Assembly: GCF_037179485.1 (NCBI RefSeq)
Contig: NW_027040722.1
Coordinates: 10,020,501-10,084,500, forward strand
DNA from: Ochlerotatus camptorhynchus
Lineage: Eukaryota; Arthropoda; Insecta; Diptera; Culicidae
Reading direction: 5' to 3'
Length of the DNA: 64,000 bases
Shown one piece after another: positions 44,085-56,900 of this stretch (positions within the stretch are counted from its first letter, which is position 1; the number at the start of each line of letters is the position of its first letter). The notes under the pieces were generated by a model. That model searched no databases. It saw nothing but the letters and a program-made list of their open reading frames with translations, and had not been told where the DNA came from. A program made the translations under genes and the position numbers.

Positions 44085-44229
44085 TTTTGTGTTTGAAGCA
44101 GTTTTGATGTTTAGATATAGAAAATTGTCATTAGGGTAACTATTTTATCTGTTGACAAGTAGAAATAAATAAAATAAATAAATATTTCTAAACTTTTCTG
44201 GGATATTGTCAAATTGTTTGTCAGAGTCT

Positions 44230-44457
44230 GAATTATCAATTTCTGGCAGGGTAAATGGCTCGTATGTTGGCCTATGGATCTAAGATTGGCCCATCGCTAA
44301 AAATCTGCTATTTATCAATTTTATCTAGATGAACACATCATTGGGACAGTACTAATTTATAGTTTTAGTCGCTATTGAAAATTAAGTGGATTGGTGAATT
44401 TATGTATGGGCCCATATTAGGGGCATTTAGGCCGACATTACATCCATTTCCCCTATA
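44230..44457 (-). mobile_element. MITE family D, inverted copy
   Basis: Reverse-complement relative of 27233-27450: TACATCCATTTCCCC at its right end, and GGATCTAAGATTGG and CAATTTTATCTAGATGA inside. Confidence 0.65.
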
Positions 44458-44619
44458 TAGAACCGGTTTCAACCTCGATTGGCCACAAGGAATCGAGTCG
44501 AAGCCAGGTGCCACAGTTCCATTATGTTGGTCACTCATCAATCGATAATCTTTAAGGGAGTGGAACCTAGATGTATCAACATTGTGAAATCAATACCTTA
44601 CTGAGGACAATTGAGGGTT

Positions 44620-45788
44620 TCATGCTTCATGTGACTTCACCCGGATGTTCCGGTTAACGGTTCCGGTGGCCACAATCAACTTTTTCATAATAATTGTTAT
44701 GGGACAGATCAAAACATATCAAATTGATGCGTATGAAACGATTAGCCAAGTATTTTGCTAATATTCTGGATACTGATGGCCAGGGACCTAATCTGGATGT
44801 TCCAGGCAGGTTCCAGTGATTTCTCAAATATGTTGTCTAATATTCCAGTTATTAGTGACCACTTGTTCCGGATACTGGTTCCAGTAGCCACAATTATCTT
44901 TCTCATAAGAATGGTCAAGCGACACAACAAAACACATCAAATTGATACGTATGAAAAGATTCTCCAAATTTGTTACCAATATTATGGATACTAGTGGCCA
45001 CTGACCTAACCCGGATGTTCCGGATACCAGTTTCAGTGGCCACATCGAACTTTTTAGCGACACTTGAAAACATATCAAAGTGATGCGTATGAAACGATTC
45101 TTCGAATATGTTAGCGATATTCTGATTACTAGTGGCCACTGACCTACCCCGGGTGTTCCAGATATTGGTTCCGGTGGCCACAATCCACTTTTTCATTACA
45201 ATGGTCATGCAACTCATCAAAACACATCAAATTGATGCATATGAAACGATTCTGCAAGTTTTTCAATACTTCTGATACTAGTGGCCAGTAACCTCTCCGG
45301 ATGTTCCGGATATCGGTTCCGGTGGCCACTATCAATATTCTCATAATAATGGTCATGCCACACATCAAAACACATCAAATTGATACGTATCAAACGATTC
45401 ATCGAATATTTTTTTCCAAAATTCTGGTTACTAAAGGCCATTGACCTAACTCGGATAATACGGATATTAGTTACGGTGGCCACAATCCTCTTTCTCATAA
45501 GAATGGTCATGCCACACATCAAAACGCATCAAATTGATTCATTTGAAACGATTATCCAAGCATTTAGCCAATATTTTGGATACTTGTGGCCAGTGACCTA
45601 ATCCGGATATTCCGGATACCGGTTCCGGTGGCCACAATCAACATTCTCATAAGAATGGTAATGCGACAAATCCAAACACATAAAATTGATTCGTATGAAA
45701 CGATTCTATGAAAATTTTGCTAATATTCTGGTTACTAGTAGTCACTGACCTAGCCCGGATGTTCCGGATAACGGTTCCAGGGGTCAGA
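44620..45788. repeat. Tandem array of ~150-bp units, left part
   Basis: The unit contains GATGTTCCGGATA, CGGTTCCGGTGGCCACAATC, TTCTCATAAGAATGGTCATG, ACATCAAAACACATCAAATT, GATGCGTATGAAACGATTCT and ATTCTGGTTACTAGTGGCCA. Successive GGTGGCCAC words are 143-155 bp apart at about 44880, 45027, 45170, 45318, 45473 and 45626. About eight units, each diverged. The array resumes at 47129. Confidence 0.85.
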
Positions 45789-46072
45789 ATCAGTGATGGA
45801 AATCAAGCGAGCATGATCCGATTTCCAGTTTGTCGTAAACTGTACAGATCGTGATCTGTACAAACTACAACCAACAATTAGTCCTCTTCCACCTTGAAAA
45901 TACGTTATTGCGTAGGCAACTCACAGATAACAAATACATTGTGAGACTGAGTCAAGCTCAGAGAAGTCAGTTACCCTTTTCGCTCATAAGATCCACAAAT
46001 CGCAACATGTGCTTATTTCACGAGACGAGAGTGAGTGTCTCTATGTGAGTAGCATTCTTTGGCAGAGCAATA

Positions 46073-46258
46073 GCGAATTTGTTTATTCCCAGGTTGGTAC
46101 CAGTACCAACCCAGTGCAAACCCGAACTTTTTGTCCGCGCGAAAGTCGACCCGTGCCAGGTTATAAAAACATACGATAAAACTGACGTTTGCTAGAAAAC
46201 AAGTCTACCCTAACTTGATACCCAATCCAGGTTGAAATTGTATAATAAACAAATTCGC
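46073..46258. mobile_element. 186-bp TA-flanked MITE
   Basis: TA then GCGAATTTGTTTATTCCCAG at the left; AATAAACAAATTCGC then TA at the right, with inner homology around CCAGGTTGG / AACCTGGA. Nested in 45789-46915. Confidence 0.75.
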
Positions 46259-46297
46259 TATAAGCAAGCATCAGCAGATAGGGGTTGACCATCGGTA

Positions 46298-46516
46298 GGG
46301 GAAAACAGTCTATAATGCACCCCTGGGGTAAAATGGTGCCGTACGGGTTTTCGTTGCTTTCCCATTACTAATTCGTGAAATATCATGTGCCAGAATGTTA
46401 GTTCAAGTAGGTACTGAACTAGCAATGCTGATTGTTAAATTAACGAATTGATAATCGGAAAGCTATAAAAAACAGCGAAGGGTCATTTTACCCCAGGGGT
46501 GCGTTTTGAACCATCC
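46298..46516. mobile_element. 219-bp TA-flanked MITE with CACCCCTGGGGTAAAATG arms
   Basis: TGCACCCCTGGGGTAAAATG at the left is mirrored by CATTTTACCCCAGGGGTGCG at the right. TA lies outside GGGGAAAAC and AACCATCC. Confidence 0.75.
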
Positions 46517-46569
46517 TACCCTAACTTTTAACACGAAGGCTGAAACGGGGTGATGTGCGGTTTCTATAA

Positions 46570-46702
46570 GTGAGGAGGATGCAAACAAGTCGACTCTTTC
46601 GTTCTCTCGGTTTCCAATGCAGCAACAGACGTGACGTAACGTCTGTTGCTGTATAAGAACGCGATGAGAATTAAAGAGTCGACTAGTTTCCTTGCACCTC
46701 AC
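46570..46702. mobile_element. 133-bp near-perfect palindrome
   Basis: GTGAGGAGGATGCAAACAAG then TCGACTCTTT at the left pairs with AAAGAGTCGACTAG then CTTGCACCTCAC at the right. The centre (about 46615-46650) is CAGCAACAGACGT / ACGTCTGTTGCTG with almost no loop. Confidence 0.8.
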
Positions 46703-47128
46703 CTGTAAATAGCGCACATTTAGCTCGGTAGTTCATCGGCTAGTTCTGTCAACACGGTGAACTGTTCCTTTTTTTTTCACTCCACCGAAAGGACCAATGC
46801 CGTCAACGCAAATACATGCGTCTTTCCTAATTCACAGACTGAAACAAGCAAAAAAAGTCACGATCATTATGGCAATGATCATGATCTGATCACGGTTGTT
46901 CATCAGTGATAAGTAATATAAGTAATCGTAATAAGTAATGTATCGTGAGTGCACACAGCAATGATGTTGCTACCGTCTTACTCTCTTGATATCTTGGTAA
47001 CTCACTGTTCGAAATGCTCTCTGTGTATTAGTGTTAAGAGTCAGAGTGCATCGCTAGCTTATGATGATGCCAAAATATCTTGTAGCAGGTGTGTGCGTAT
47101 TAATTGATCGCTATAAGCGATTTTTTGA

Positions 47129-47400
47129 CATCACTGGTCAGAATCAACTTTTTCCTAAGAATGGTCATGCGACACATCAAAACACATCAAATTTTGATAC
47201 GTTTGAAAAGATTCTTCGAATATTTTGTAAAATATACTGGTTACTAATGGCCACTGACCTAGCCCGGATGTTCCTGATATCGGTTCCGGTGGTCAAGCGA
47301 CACATCAAAACGCATCAAATTGAGGTATGTGAAACGGTCCTTCGAATAATTTACCAATTTGTGGCGACCGGAACTGGGTATCCGGAACATTCGGGTTAAG
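47129..47400. repeat. Tandem array of ~150-bp units, right part
   Basis: GACCACCGGAACC complement, CACATCAAAACACATCAAAT and GCCACTGACCTAGCCCGGAT match units at 44620-45788. About one and a half units, the last partly shortened. Confidence 0.75.
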
Positions 47401-47634
47401 TTGCATGAAGCTATGTATTTCACTATGATAAAAGATGAACGATATTTGATGAGTGGCCGACATACCGGCACTGTGACTAAACTTGACCACATTCAGCATC
47501 AATTCCTTATGAACAATCGTGTCTAAATAGGTTCTTTGTTTAAGAAACTGAAAATTCAGACTCTGATAAATAATTTGAGTATCACAACATGTAGATTTGA
47601 TTGCAAAAACCTTGTCCAAAAACAATTTGAAATC

Positions 47635-47925
47635 CGGGTAGATATTACCGAAGACAACAAATCAAGAAGACTGGCAACTTTGCCAGAATCCAAGCAACAG
47701 ATACAATGGCGCTGCGCTTGAGTGAAGGTAGAAGCAACGCATGGAAAAATGAGCAAATACACAAACCCTTCTTCTGAGAATGTAATCTTTGCTATCAAAT
47801 TCGTTCGAAGCATTTACTTTTGAGCGGCAGATGACGCGATTATACCTGTCTCATGGCGTTCGTATAAGAAAATGAATGAGTTTCCAGTCTCCTTGATTTG
47901 TTGTCTTCGATATTACCCTTCAGAA
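47635..47925. mobile_element. Foldback element, GATATTACCGAAGACAACAA arms
   Basis: ATATTACCGAAGACAACAAA then TCAAGAAGACTGG at about 47642-47675 is mirrored by CCAGTCTCCTTGATTTG then TTGTCTTCGATATTACCC at about 47883-47919. The loop is about 200 bp. Confidence 0.65.
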
Positions 47926-48242
47926 ACGTCCAAATTAAATGATTTTGATGCTGGAATGTAAGTCTAGTGTTAGGAAAAAACAAGATAATACAGATCGCTA
48001 GATGCTCACTGTAAACGTTTATTCCATTTTGAACGATCATTTCAGGACATACTGGCCCTAACACCTATAGAATATTACCTGAGGCCCTCGGAACTGAAGT
48101 TCCCGAAATGTGCCTGATAATCATGGAACTGCACTGAATTTCTCCAAAGTTCACGTAACGTCCCTTAAGATCATTGACGCAAATGATGATTTGGCAACTT
48201 CCATAAAACTCCTGTAATCCTGAGTTTAATGGAACTACCCTA

Positions 48243-48510
48243 AAGCTTTTTTTTAAAGATTTGTTTTCCGTACTGAGTACCAATGCTACCGACGCCAGGG
48301 AGACAGCTCCCACACCTGGACTCTACCATTCAACCCATCAACTCATGGACCGGGGACCAACGGCTTTACTTCCCTAGGAAGGCGTGATCAGATATTTTAT
48401 GCCTCAGCAAATTTCGATGGCGCCGACTGGGGTTGAATCCAGGCCCCTTAGAGTAAAAGGCAGTCACGCTTACCACTACATCACCAACGACGCTGCTCTG
48501 AAATTTATGA
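48243..48510 (-). mobile_element. tRNA-derived SINE, second family, minus strand
   Basis: On the minus strand: GATGTAGTGGTAAGCGTGAC (box A-like), GGGGCCTGGATTCAACCCC (box B-like), then a body (GGTCCCCGGTCCATGAGTTG, GTCGGTAGCATTGGTACTC) ending in A-rich sequence at 48243. Relatives are at 53630-53875 and 63060-63255. Confidence 0.75.
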
Positions 48511-49117
48511 AACTCCCCCGAACCTATCGCAGCTTAACAAAAACGATGTTCTCTGAACTATCCTGAAGCTTCCGGACCTTCTTTTACATGCTTGGAATTC
48601 CTTTGAAGTTCTTAGGACTTCTTGAAGGTTCCGCAAATTTTTTCTGTGGTCAATAAAACTTTATATAAAGTTTCCAAAAATTTCTGAAATTATTATACCT
48701 CCATAAAAGGTCCCGCAAATTACTGACAACTTCTTTGAAGTTTTCTGGACTTTGTATTTGGAACATATGTGATTAATCGAACAGCTCTGAATATCTCAAA
48801 ATTTTCCTGAAGTTTTTCAGAACTATCCTTTAGTTAAAACATTTATTCGGATGTTCATTGGACTGCCCTGAAATTTTCAGAACATTCCCGAAGCTCTCTG
48901 ACTATTTCTATAGATCTTTAAAGTTTCCCTAATTGTTCATAAAGTTCTTGTAAGGAATCTAAATTGTTTTCAAGGACCTGTTACGATGAAGATCAAACTA
49001 AGAGTTCCGTGATGTTAATGGAACTGCCCTGAAGTTCTCAGAACTTATAGTTAAAGCTATTTAAACTTGACAAAAGTTCTGCACTTTCTCGATTAAAGTA
49101 GTGATGGTGATGACTAG

Positions 49118-49280
49118 GATCAAAAGAAATTGCTTGGCTCGAGGCCAAAATGAGAGTGAAGAGAAGCGAAAAGGAAAGCGAAGCGTTGAAATAAATGTAA
49201 GTGATACATTCGTTACAACGCTTTGCGCGCCTCTTTGCTTCTCTTCGCTCTCACTAAGGAATCGGCCTAGCAATAACCCT
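49118..49280. mobile_element. Hairpin MITE
   Basis: GAGAGTGAAGAGAAGCGAAA then GCGAAGCGTTGAA pairs with ACAACGCTTTGCGCGCC then TTGCTTCTCTTCGCTCTCAC. GGCTCGAGGCC / GGCCTAGC extend the arms loosely. Confidence 0.65.
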
Positions 49281-49627
49281 TGAAAAAGACCAAAACCCAT
49301 GGCCGAAACGTGGGGTGGATTATATTGGATTCGTTAGAGTAAATTTATTACTGAGAAAGCCGTTAAAACAAGTAGGTTCTGAACTTTATTGTAGTTCACG
49401 AAACCTGAATATGGCAGATATTACCTAAAGTTCTTGAAATATCCTTGCAGTTTTCCGAAGCTTTCCTGAATAATTATAAATTGCTTTAAAGAGCTCTGAA
49501 CTTTCCTGATTTTTTTAGAACTTTCCTAACTTCTATAAAGTTCTTTCAAATTTATTTAGTCAATAAGCAGTTTTTTTTTTCAAATCGGCTGAATTTTATT
49601 TCAGTGTTTGTTTTTTGTCTTCTCTTA

Positions 49628-49777
49628 GGGAAGGTCCATTAATTATGTCACGAAAATTTGGCTCATTTTCAACCCCCCCCCCCCCTCTCCCCCTTGGCCC
49701 AATTTTTTGTATGGCTAGTCACAGTTTCCAAACACCCCCCCCCCCCCTAAAAGTGTGACATAATTAATGGAGATCCC
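49628..49777. mobile_element. MITE with GGTCCATTAATTATGTCAC ends and poly-C tracts
   Basis: GGGAAGGTCCATTAATTATG at the left is mirrored by CATAATTAATGGAGATCCC at the right. Two C-homopolymers of about 13-15 lie inside. Related to 11899-12031. Confidence 0.7.
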
Positions 49778-50479
49778 TTTTTAAAAGTGCTTATTTTTAT
49801 CGCTAGGGGTGGAGCAAAATGTCTTCACTTCTAAAGCGCTTAGTGAAAATTGAATTCTAAAAAAACCGTTAGTTGGAGATGTAGGTGCCTATCTTCAAAA
49901 GAGCATGTGAGCAATCATAATGTGGCCCAAATTAACTCAAACTTTTTGTATCTGATGAGCGTAGAGCATTTTCTACAGCACATTTGTTGGTATTTATAAT
50001 ATTGTTCATATGTTTGGTTTTTTTTTTAGTTTGTTATATTTTAGTTCCAGATTTTAGGGCACTGATTTGATCTGGAATTCAATGTATAACTCATGTTGCA
50101 TGCATACAGCACAATTTTATTCATATAAGCACACATTAATAGATGAGCGTCTAAAAATTCCCCTATGCGACTGTTATAAGACAAGCGATTTATATTTCAA
50201 AGTCAACTGATAGTGGCTATTCAGTGCTACTTGAGCGATGCTATTCAGATTCATATAGCCCATTTGAATTTTTTGTTTGTAACTAAAGGAGAACCTTTAG
50301 ATCTGCCAAACAATTTTAATCTTCGATAAAAATCCAAAGTTCTGATGATATCTGCACAGCACAGCGTCCAGCAAAAGGTTAGTTGTTCCTTGTGGTCGCT
50401 TTTCAATTGCGAGGCACATCGCAGCAGCATTGAAATCCTGAGTCCTGAAACTGCACGCCTGTAGCAGAGCATTCCATTA
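49778..50479. other. Non-coding stretch
   Basis: AT-rich, no feature recognised. Confidence 0.35.
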
Positions 50480-50798
50480 GGGTGGTTCAAATTTTACATT
50501 TCGCTGCACACAGTGCACTTCCAAAATTCGAGCTTAATTATAAGAAGCTGGCCACAAATCATATTGGCTGTGTTTGAGTGGTCAATCATCCATACATTTT
50601 TTTTTGTTTAAACGATTCCTTCCCTCTAAACTACTCACGTGATTTGTGTGCAGCCCCTAAGTGCACAGGCAGTTTGAAGTTTATATGTAAATTAATATTT
50701 GAAAACGAAATTTTCACTTGCATCACTCTTGTTTTGCTCCACTTGTAGTAAAAGATTGTATAAGATGTATGAAGCTAAATGAAGAATTTGAGCCACCC
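50480..50798. mobile_element. 319-bp TA-flanked MITE, GGGTGGTTCAAATT ends
   Basis: TA then GGGTGGTTCAAATTTTACAT at the left; GAAGAATTTGAGCCACCC then TA at the right. Non-coding. Confidence 0.7.
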
Positions 50799-53616
50799 TA
50801 ACACACAACCACTCATCATATACCGAACGGCAGAGTTTCAACTTGATAGCAATAGTGGGCCACCGTTCATCGTGGATCGATGCTGCAATTGAGCAACAGT
50901 CTCATGTTATCTTGCCGCAACGTGTGTCTGTGTGTAGATAGACAAGTGCTTACTGCCTTTCGAGGATTTCGTACGGATCTAAGCCGGGAACCAATGCAGA
51001 CTGACCACACTGCTGGTACAAATATGACAAACCATCCCAGCCAAAGTGAAAGTGACGATCCCTGTGTTGACAGCCATTCCATATCCCAGGGGCAATGTGG
51101 ATTAAAATTAATTGAAATGAAATGGCACGAAATAAACGTTCTCGTTGAAGTTGCAAAGTTCAATTAATTTAAATTTGTTCAGTCATAAACCGTCCCTAGC
51201 CCAGTGACGAAAACAATGATCGGTACGGGTTTGGTCAACCCGGCTTCTCGGTCCACACGCAATAATCAATATCTGCGGCAATAAATTCTGGTTCTGAGAA
51301 CCATCTTAATGAACATTCCTGCCATTTATAACTCAATGAATGGTCAATCGACTGACGATGTTGTCCTAAACTAAGCTTCATCCAAAGACGAAGCCCCGAT
51401 TCACGACGACGATGGCCAGTTTGGATCCTGGAGCTTATGCTACATCATCACCAATTAAAATGCAAATTCCAATTGCAAACGCTTTCTTCATTATAAATTT
51501 AATTGAGACCACTCTCGGGCCAGCAGCACAAACACAATTTTGCTCTCTTAGTGTGCCACATTTCTGCCTGCCGTAAACATGCAAGAATGGTTCATGATGG
51601 GAATGTTGTTATCCCGTACTATGTGCTCCGCATCCCCTCTCTTTCTCTCACTCCACATAGTACCCCAAGATGCCAATCATCCGATGGAGGAATTATAGAA
51701 TGGTGCTGCGGCGTTCCCAGCTTTGCTTCGGAATACTTAGTTAGATTCGAGCGACGATGCATCGCTAGGTACCGATGGTGGAGGAATCCTTTTGATGAAA
51801 GTATGCAAACGGTGCAAGTGCAATCTGTAAATTATTCAAAACCACCGGCACCGATCGGACATTATTGAATTCTTGGCGTTTTAAACTCACTTGGTAAATA
51901 AATAATAAAAAAAATCAATTCAGTTTGAATTTGACTCATTTGGCAGAGCTACCCAACAAACAATTTGAGCTGATTAAAAGCTGAACTATGCGACACTTTG
52001 ACTATGACTATGACTATGACACTTTATGAACTATTTTTTGCGAATTTGAGTGAATCGAACTCAAATATGGATCAAATTCAATGGTCACATAAAAAATCGT
52101 CTTCACATGAAATTTGGTCACACACTTTTCCCCCCGGGTGGGACTGACGATAATCCCGTTCTCCGTACTGTTCGTTCAGGAAGGAGTCCAATTACTTCAC
52201 CGGATCAACACACATTGCTCTGGGCAATTCATTTTCTTCGTTGTTTCCCAGTGTTTTAAATTCCTTCCAGAAACAACCATATAACTCACTGCACTTCCTT
52301 TGATGATGATGATGATGATCGCCTAGCGACCTGATGTCATCCTATTCTCCTCCGCTGTATGTACACCTAATCCTGGCGAGGGAACCCAGCGTGTCAGACT
52401 CAAGTGCGTGTATGTGTCACACATGACATATCAAACTGAGTCACAGCGGAGAATGACGAAAACGGAAGGTATTCTCCGATTCTCTTGCCGACGACAAACG
52501 ACGAAACCACCGGGTCATATTTCAAACGCGCTTGCCATATTTTATCAAAGAATAAGAAATGCATTTACATACGTAGGACCAAACTACACACAACCTCCGC
52601 CGGGTTGAACACGGAGGAAGCATACATCATATGCAAGATGTAATGTAAAACAAAACCAAAAAATGCTGGAAGCAATTTTGACTCGAGGGTCTTCGGAGGA
52701 ATTAAACAGAATAAAAAAAATGCAGTTGAAAGTGAGGTTAAGGAACTCTGAAGGCGCGAGCGCACGCGGCCGTCCCTAACGATTGAAATCGAATAAAAAT
52801 AAAAGGGGACAAACGAAACCGGAGAAAGAGTAAAACATTGGAGTGTAAATCCGAGAGAGGGACAAGTATTTGTTTACATTTCCGATTGCCACGTCAAACG
52901 TATAATTTAATACCCGAACAAGGGGTATGTACGGCTGGGCTGGGGGTGCGGATAGGGACATAAGAGGGCCAAATGTTTGTTGTGATTGAATTTTAAATTT
53001 TAATGCGCTCCGATTTCTGTTTGCGCTGCAGTTGAGTTCATTCGGAGCGAAAATGCTGAATCAGAGATTTATCCGATTGTTGTACCATGTACTTTAAAGC
53101 AATCGGAATATTTTCCACCATCGATATGTTTAATTTATCAACACGGGGAGCGTGGAAAGTAGCATAAATCAGTGTTGGTATTTTCGCACCACTGTTAGCC
53201 TTTTTACGTTTGGGGCTGTTTATAAACTACGTAGACAATCGCTCAGTGCTATTTTTGGAAATTTGTATGGAGCGTTGACACTCAACAACTCTTCTTAGGT
53301 GTCTAAGTGGCTGATAAACAGTAGGGTGCTATTATCACAAAGTTAACCCAAAATATGAGCCTGAGCAAAAACTTGTAAAACTTATGGAGCTTTAGAGGTC
53401 ACGCAAATGGATTGAAATTTGAATGGCCATTATGATACATCTTTAAATTTCACTACTATCTTTCTATTTTTGGTTAAAGTTGTCAGAAGACTGTTATAAT
53501 ATGTGGTTGCCATGCCAATGATAAACAAGCCTATCGTTGTCATTGCGTATAGGTTTTTTAATGAACCACAATGCAATGTAGAGTACGCCAAGCGACTTAA
53601 AGAGAAAACGTTATCC
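50799..53616. other. Mostly unique non-coding stretch
   Basis: No gene can be supported. (GAT)n lies at about 52300-52320 and a (CTATGA)n run at about 51999-52020. A fragment resembling the GTTTATAAACTACG MITE group is at about 53213-53330. ORFs of up to 121 codons at 50867-51868 have no recognisable domain. Confidence 0.45.
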
Positions 53617-53629
53617 AAACCGTTAGTTT

Positions 53630-53875
53630 TTTTTCCTTGATTTGTTTTCCGTCGATCTTGTTTTCCGTGCTGAGCACCAATGCTACCGACGCCAGGAAGG
53701 CAGCTCCCACACCTGGACCCTACCTATCGACCCATCAACTCATGAACCGGGGACCACCGGCTTTACTTCCCTTCCGAAGGAAGGCGTGATCAGAGATGTT
53801 ATGCCGACTGGGATTGAACCCAGGCCTGCTGGGGTGAGAGGTAATCACGCTTACCACTACACCACAGGCACCGCT
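53630..53875 (-). mobile_element. tRNA-derived SINE with 13-bp target duplication
   Basis: On the minus strand: GGTGTAGTGGTAAGCGTGAT (box A-like), CTGGGTTCAATCCCAGTCGG (box B-like), a body like the copy at 48243, and an A-rich tail. AAACCGTTAGTTT flanks both ends (53617-53629, 53876-53888). It has inserted into what appears to be a worn family A MITE. Confidence 0.88.
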
Positions 53876-53970
53876 AAACCGTTAGTTTATTTGTTGATTT
53901 TTCTCTAGCATCCAAAACGTCAAATACACAGTGAAAGGTTATTCAGCTGAGTTTTTAACGAAAGAGAAAG

Positions 53971-56900
53971 CAGGGTGGCCAGCAAACCGGGAAAACCGGG
54001 AATACCGGGAAATATCCGGGAATTTGAAAAGTAACCGGGAAAACCGGGAAAAACCCGGGAATTCGGTGAGAGAACCGGGAAAATAAATTAACCATACCAT
54101 AGGATAAATTTTTAAACCAGAATTTCAGAATAAATCATTGAAACAGAGTTATCCTTTACCAAATGAATGTCTTGCTCTATTTGCTGCATATTTTTTTTTT
54201 TCAATTTCCCGTGTTATTGTTTTTAGAATTTAATCACTCAGCAATATTGAAAATTGATTTTTGTCGCCTTAATTTCAGATGTAAAGTGCATGGTCCTTAA
54301 AAGAAAATATTGAAGATGCTGGACTTTCAAAACAAAGATTTGTAAAAACCGAAACTAAATTATTCTTTTCCGGGGGTTTAATTTTTCGTTGTTCAAAATT
54401 CTCATGACATGAATTCCAGAATTAACTTGGAATTCGGCTCTGAATTATCTTGAAATTGTTCTGAAATAAACCAGAAGACACTCCGCGTAATAATTGCCGT
54501 TGAATTTTTTTGGAATTTCCTTGCAACCCCGTCTAAGAATTTAATTGGAATGCTTCTTAGAATTCCCTTAAGCCTATTCGAAAACTTTGATTCCTTTGAA
54601 AATATTTTCAAAAATTTCTTTTAACTCTATTCAAAACAGCAGAAATCTTTCGAAATTTTATTTAGAAACCCCTTGGAGTATTTTAAAGAATTTCTTTCTA
54701 ATTCTCAGAATTTTTTGCAATAAATTTTGTTGGAGTTCTGTGATGAACCTTTCGCACTAGGGTTGAAATTATTGCCAGCACAATCTAAGAACTCTGTTTC
54801 TTGTTGAATTCTGATCATAATTCTCTTTGAATTCTTCTTAAAATTCATCTCTAATTTTCTTCACGATACCCATACCAATCTCATCAGAATCACGTAGGAA
54901 TTTTCCGCAATGTTTTGTTTTTGACAACTCCTTTTTAAATCTTCTAAAATTATCTAACAATTTAATTTAGAATTTGTATTCTTCTCCACAGAAATCCTTC
55001 CAAATTCATCTAACAATTATTAAGGTTTTCATGTCAGAATCTGCTCAAAACTTTTCCTTCGAAAACTGTGTGGGAATCTTAAAATGCTTCCAAGTCTCAG
55101 AGCGTGACAATTATGACTCCACGACTCATAAGTATGATATTTATTTAAATTTTCAAATCTGTGATCTTGAATTTTTTCCAAAATCTCACATTTTAATTAT
55201 TTTTACTCCAAATCTTGCATCACAAAGATTGTTAGTAATCACAATTTTTTTGAAAAAAATTCTAGTTTCAGACACTACTCAAATTTTAAAGCCCCAGAAT
55301 CTTGAGAATCTACGATATCTCACGACGCCTGAGTGGAGCAAGGATGAATCCTAGGATGCCAGTGAAGGACGCGACTGGTCAGTTGCTCACCGACCCCACT
55401 GATCAGCTGAAACGCTGGTTTGAACACTTCGAACAGCTTCTACAAGTTTCGTCGGTCAACCAGCCATCAACATCTCGGCATGAACCGCCAAGAGTGCGAC
55501 GCATCACTCGCTTCAATTCTGAGGCGCCATCCCTACCGGAGATCGAAGCTGCTATCCGAACCATGAAATCCAACAAGGCTCCCGGGGTCGATCGCATATC
55601 AGCAGAGATGCTCAAAGCTGACCCCATGCTATCTGCACAAATGTTGCATCAACTATTCTGCAATATCTGGGACACCGCGACTTTTCCGGCTGACTGGATG
55701 CAGGGCGTCTTAGTGAAGGTCCCAAAGAAGGGGGACCCAACTGTATGCGATAACTGGCGTGGCATTATGTTACTGTGTTGTGTTCTCAAAGTTCTATGCA
55801 AAGCTATCCTCAACCGGATACAGGAGAAGATCGACGCGACTCTCCGACGGCAGCAGGCGGGATTCCGTGCTGGAAGATCCTGTGTGGACCATATTGTCTC
55901 GCTCCGCATAATCTTGGAGCAGGTCAACGAATTCCAAGAGTCCCTTTACTTGGTTTTCATTGACTACGAAAAAGCTTTCGACCGACTCAACCACGAAAAC
56001 CTGTGGGGCGCCCTAAGGCGCAAGGGAGTTCCGGATAAAATCGTCAACCTCATCGAAGCTCAGTATGAGGCTTTCACGTGCAGGGTGCTGCACAACGGAG
56101 CCCTATCTGACCCTATTCGGGTAGTCGCTGGAGTGAGGCAAGGATGTATTCTATCACCGCTACTGTTCCTCATCGTAATCGACGAGATAATGGTTGGTGC
56201 GATCGACCGTGTGCCGAACCGTGGGTTGCTCTGGCAGCCTATTACAATGGAGCATCTAAACGACCTAGATTTGGCGGATGACGTTGCTTTAGTATCACAA
56301 CGGCGTTCTGACATGCAGAGTAAGCTCGACGATCTCGCCGAACGCTCCTCAGCGGCAGGTCTCAACATCAACGTCAGCAAGTCTAAATCGTTGGATATCA
56401 ACACGGGAAATCCATCCAATTTTACGGTAGCTGGTCAGGAAGTGGAGAAGGTTGAAAGTTTCCAATATCTTGGCAGCCAGATAGCGTCGGACGGCGGAAC
56501 CAAGAGTGACATAGGTGCACGGATCAAGAAGGCAAGGGCTGCTTTTGCGAGTTTACGAAACATCTGGAAGTCAAATCAGATTAGTCTCCGCACGAAGATC
56601 CGAATTTTCAACTCTAACGTGAAATCTGTACTGCTGTACGCTAGCGAAACATGGTGCGTATCAGCGGAGATCACACAGAAGCTGCAGGTGTTCATCAACC
56701 GATGCCTGCGGTATATAATTCGTGCTTGGTGGCCTCACAACTGGATTTCGAATGCCGAGCTCCATCGACGGTGTCACCAGAAGCCGATATCGACAGAAAT
56801 TCGGGAACGTAAGTGGAGGTGGGTTGGCCACACTCTACGGAAGAGCGGAAATGAAATCTGCAAACAAGCGCTGGATTGGAATCCAGCCGGACATCGCAGC

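Larger units (their letters stand above)
41096..44190 (+). mobile_element. CR1/Jockey-like LINE, 5' truncated, intact ORF2
   Basis: It contains the tail of ORF1, a complete ORF2 and a short 3' UTR ending in (AAAT)n (about 44162-44182). The insertion lies in the short-period degenerate repeat, which resumes at about 44183. No clear target duplication was found. Uninterrupted coding over 2.8 kb marks it as the youngest LINE in the window. Confidence 0.8.
45789..46915. mobile_element. Composite element splitting the tandem array
   Basis: ATCAGTGATGGAAATCAAGC then GAGCATGATC at the left is loosely mirrored by ATGATCATGATCTGATCACG and TTCATCAGTGAT at the right. CAGTGATG-type ends resemble hAT non-autonomous elements, but I could not define a target duplication. 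Three smaller MITEs sit inside. Confidence 0.5.
48065..49560. repeat. Degenerate CTGAAGTTC-type repeats with insertions
   Basis: Same word pattern as 39390-41095 (AACTGCCCTGAAGTTCTCAG at about 49020). A SINE (48243-48510) and a hairpin MITE (49118-49280) are inserted. Confidence 0.6.

Noticed and set aside
50867..51868. ORFs of 95-121 codons near 51 kb
   Set aside because: No domain, overlapping frames on both strands and no splice or promoter signals that I could tie to them.
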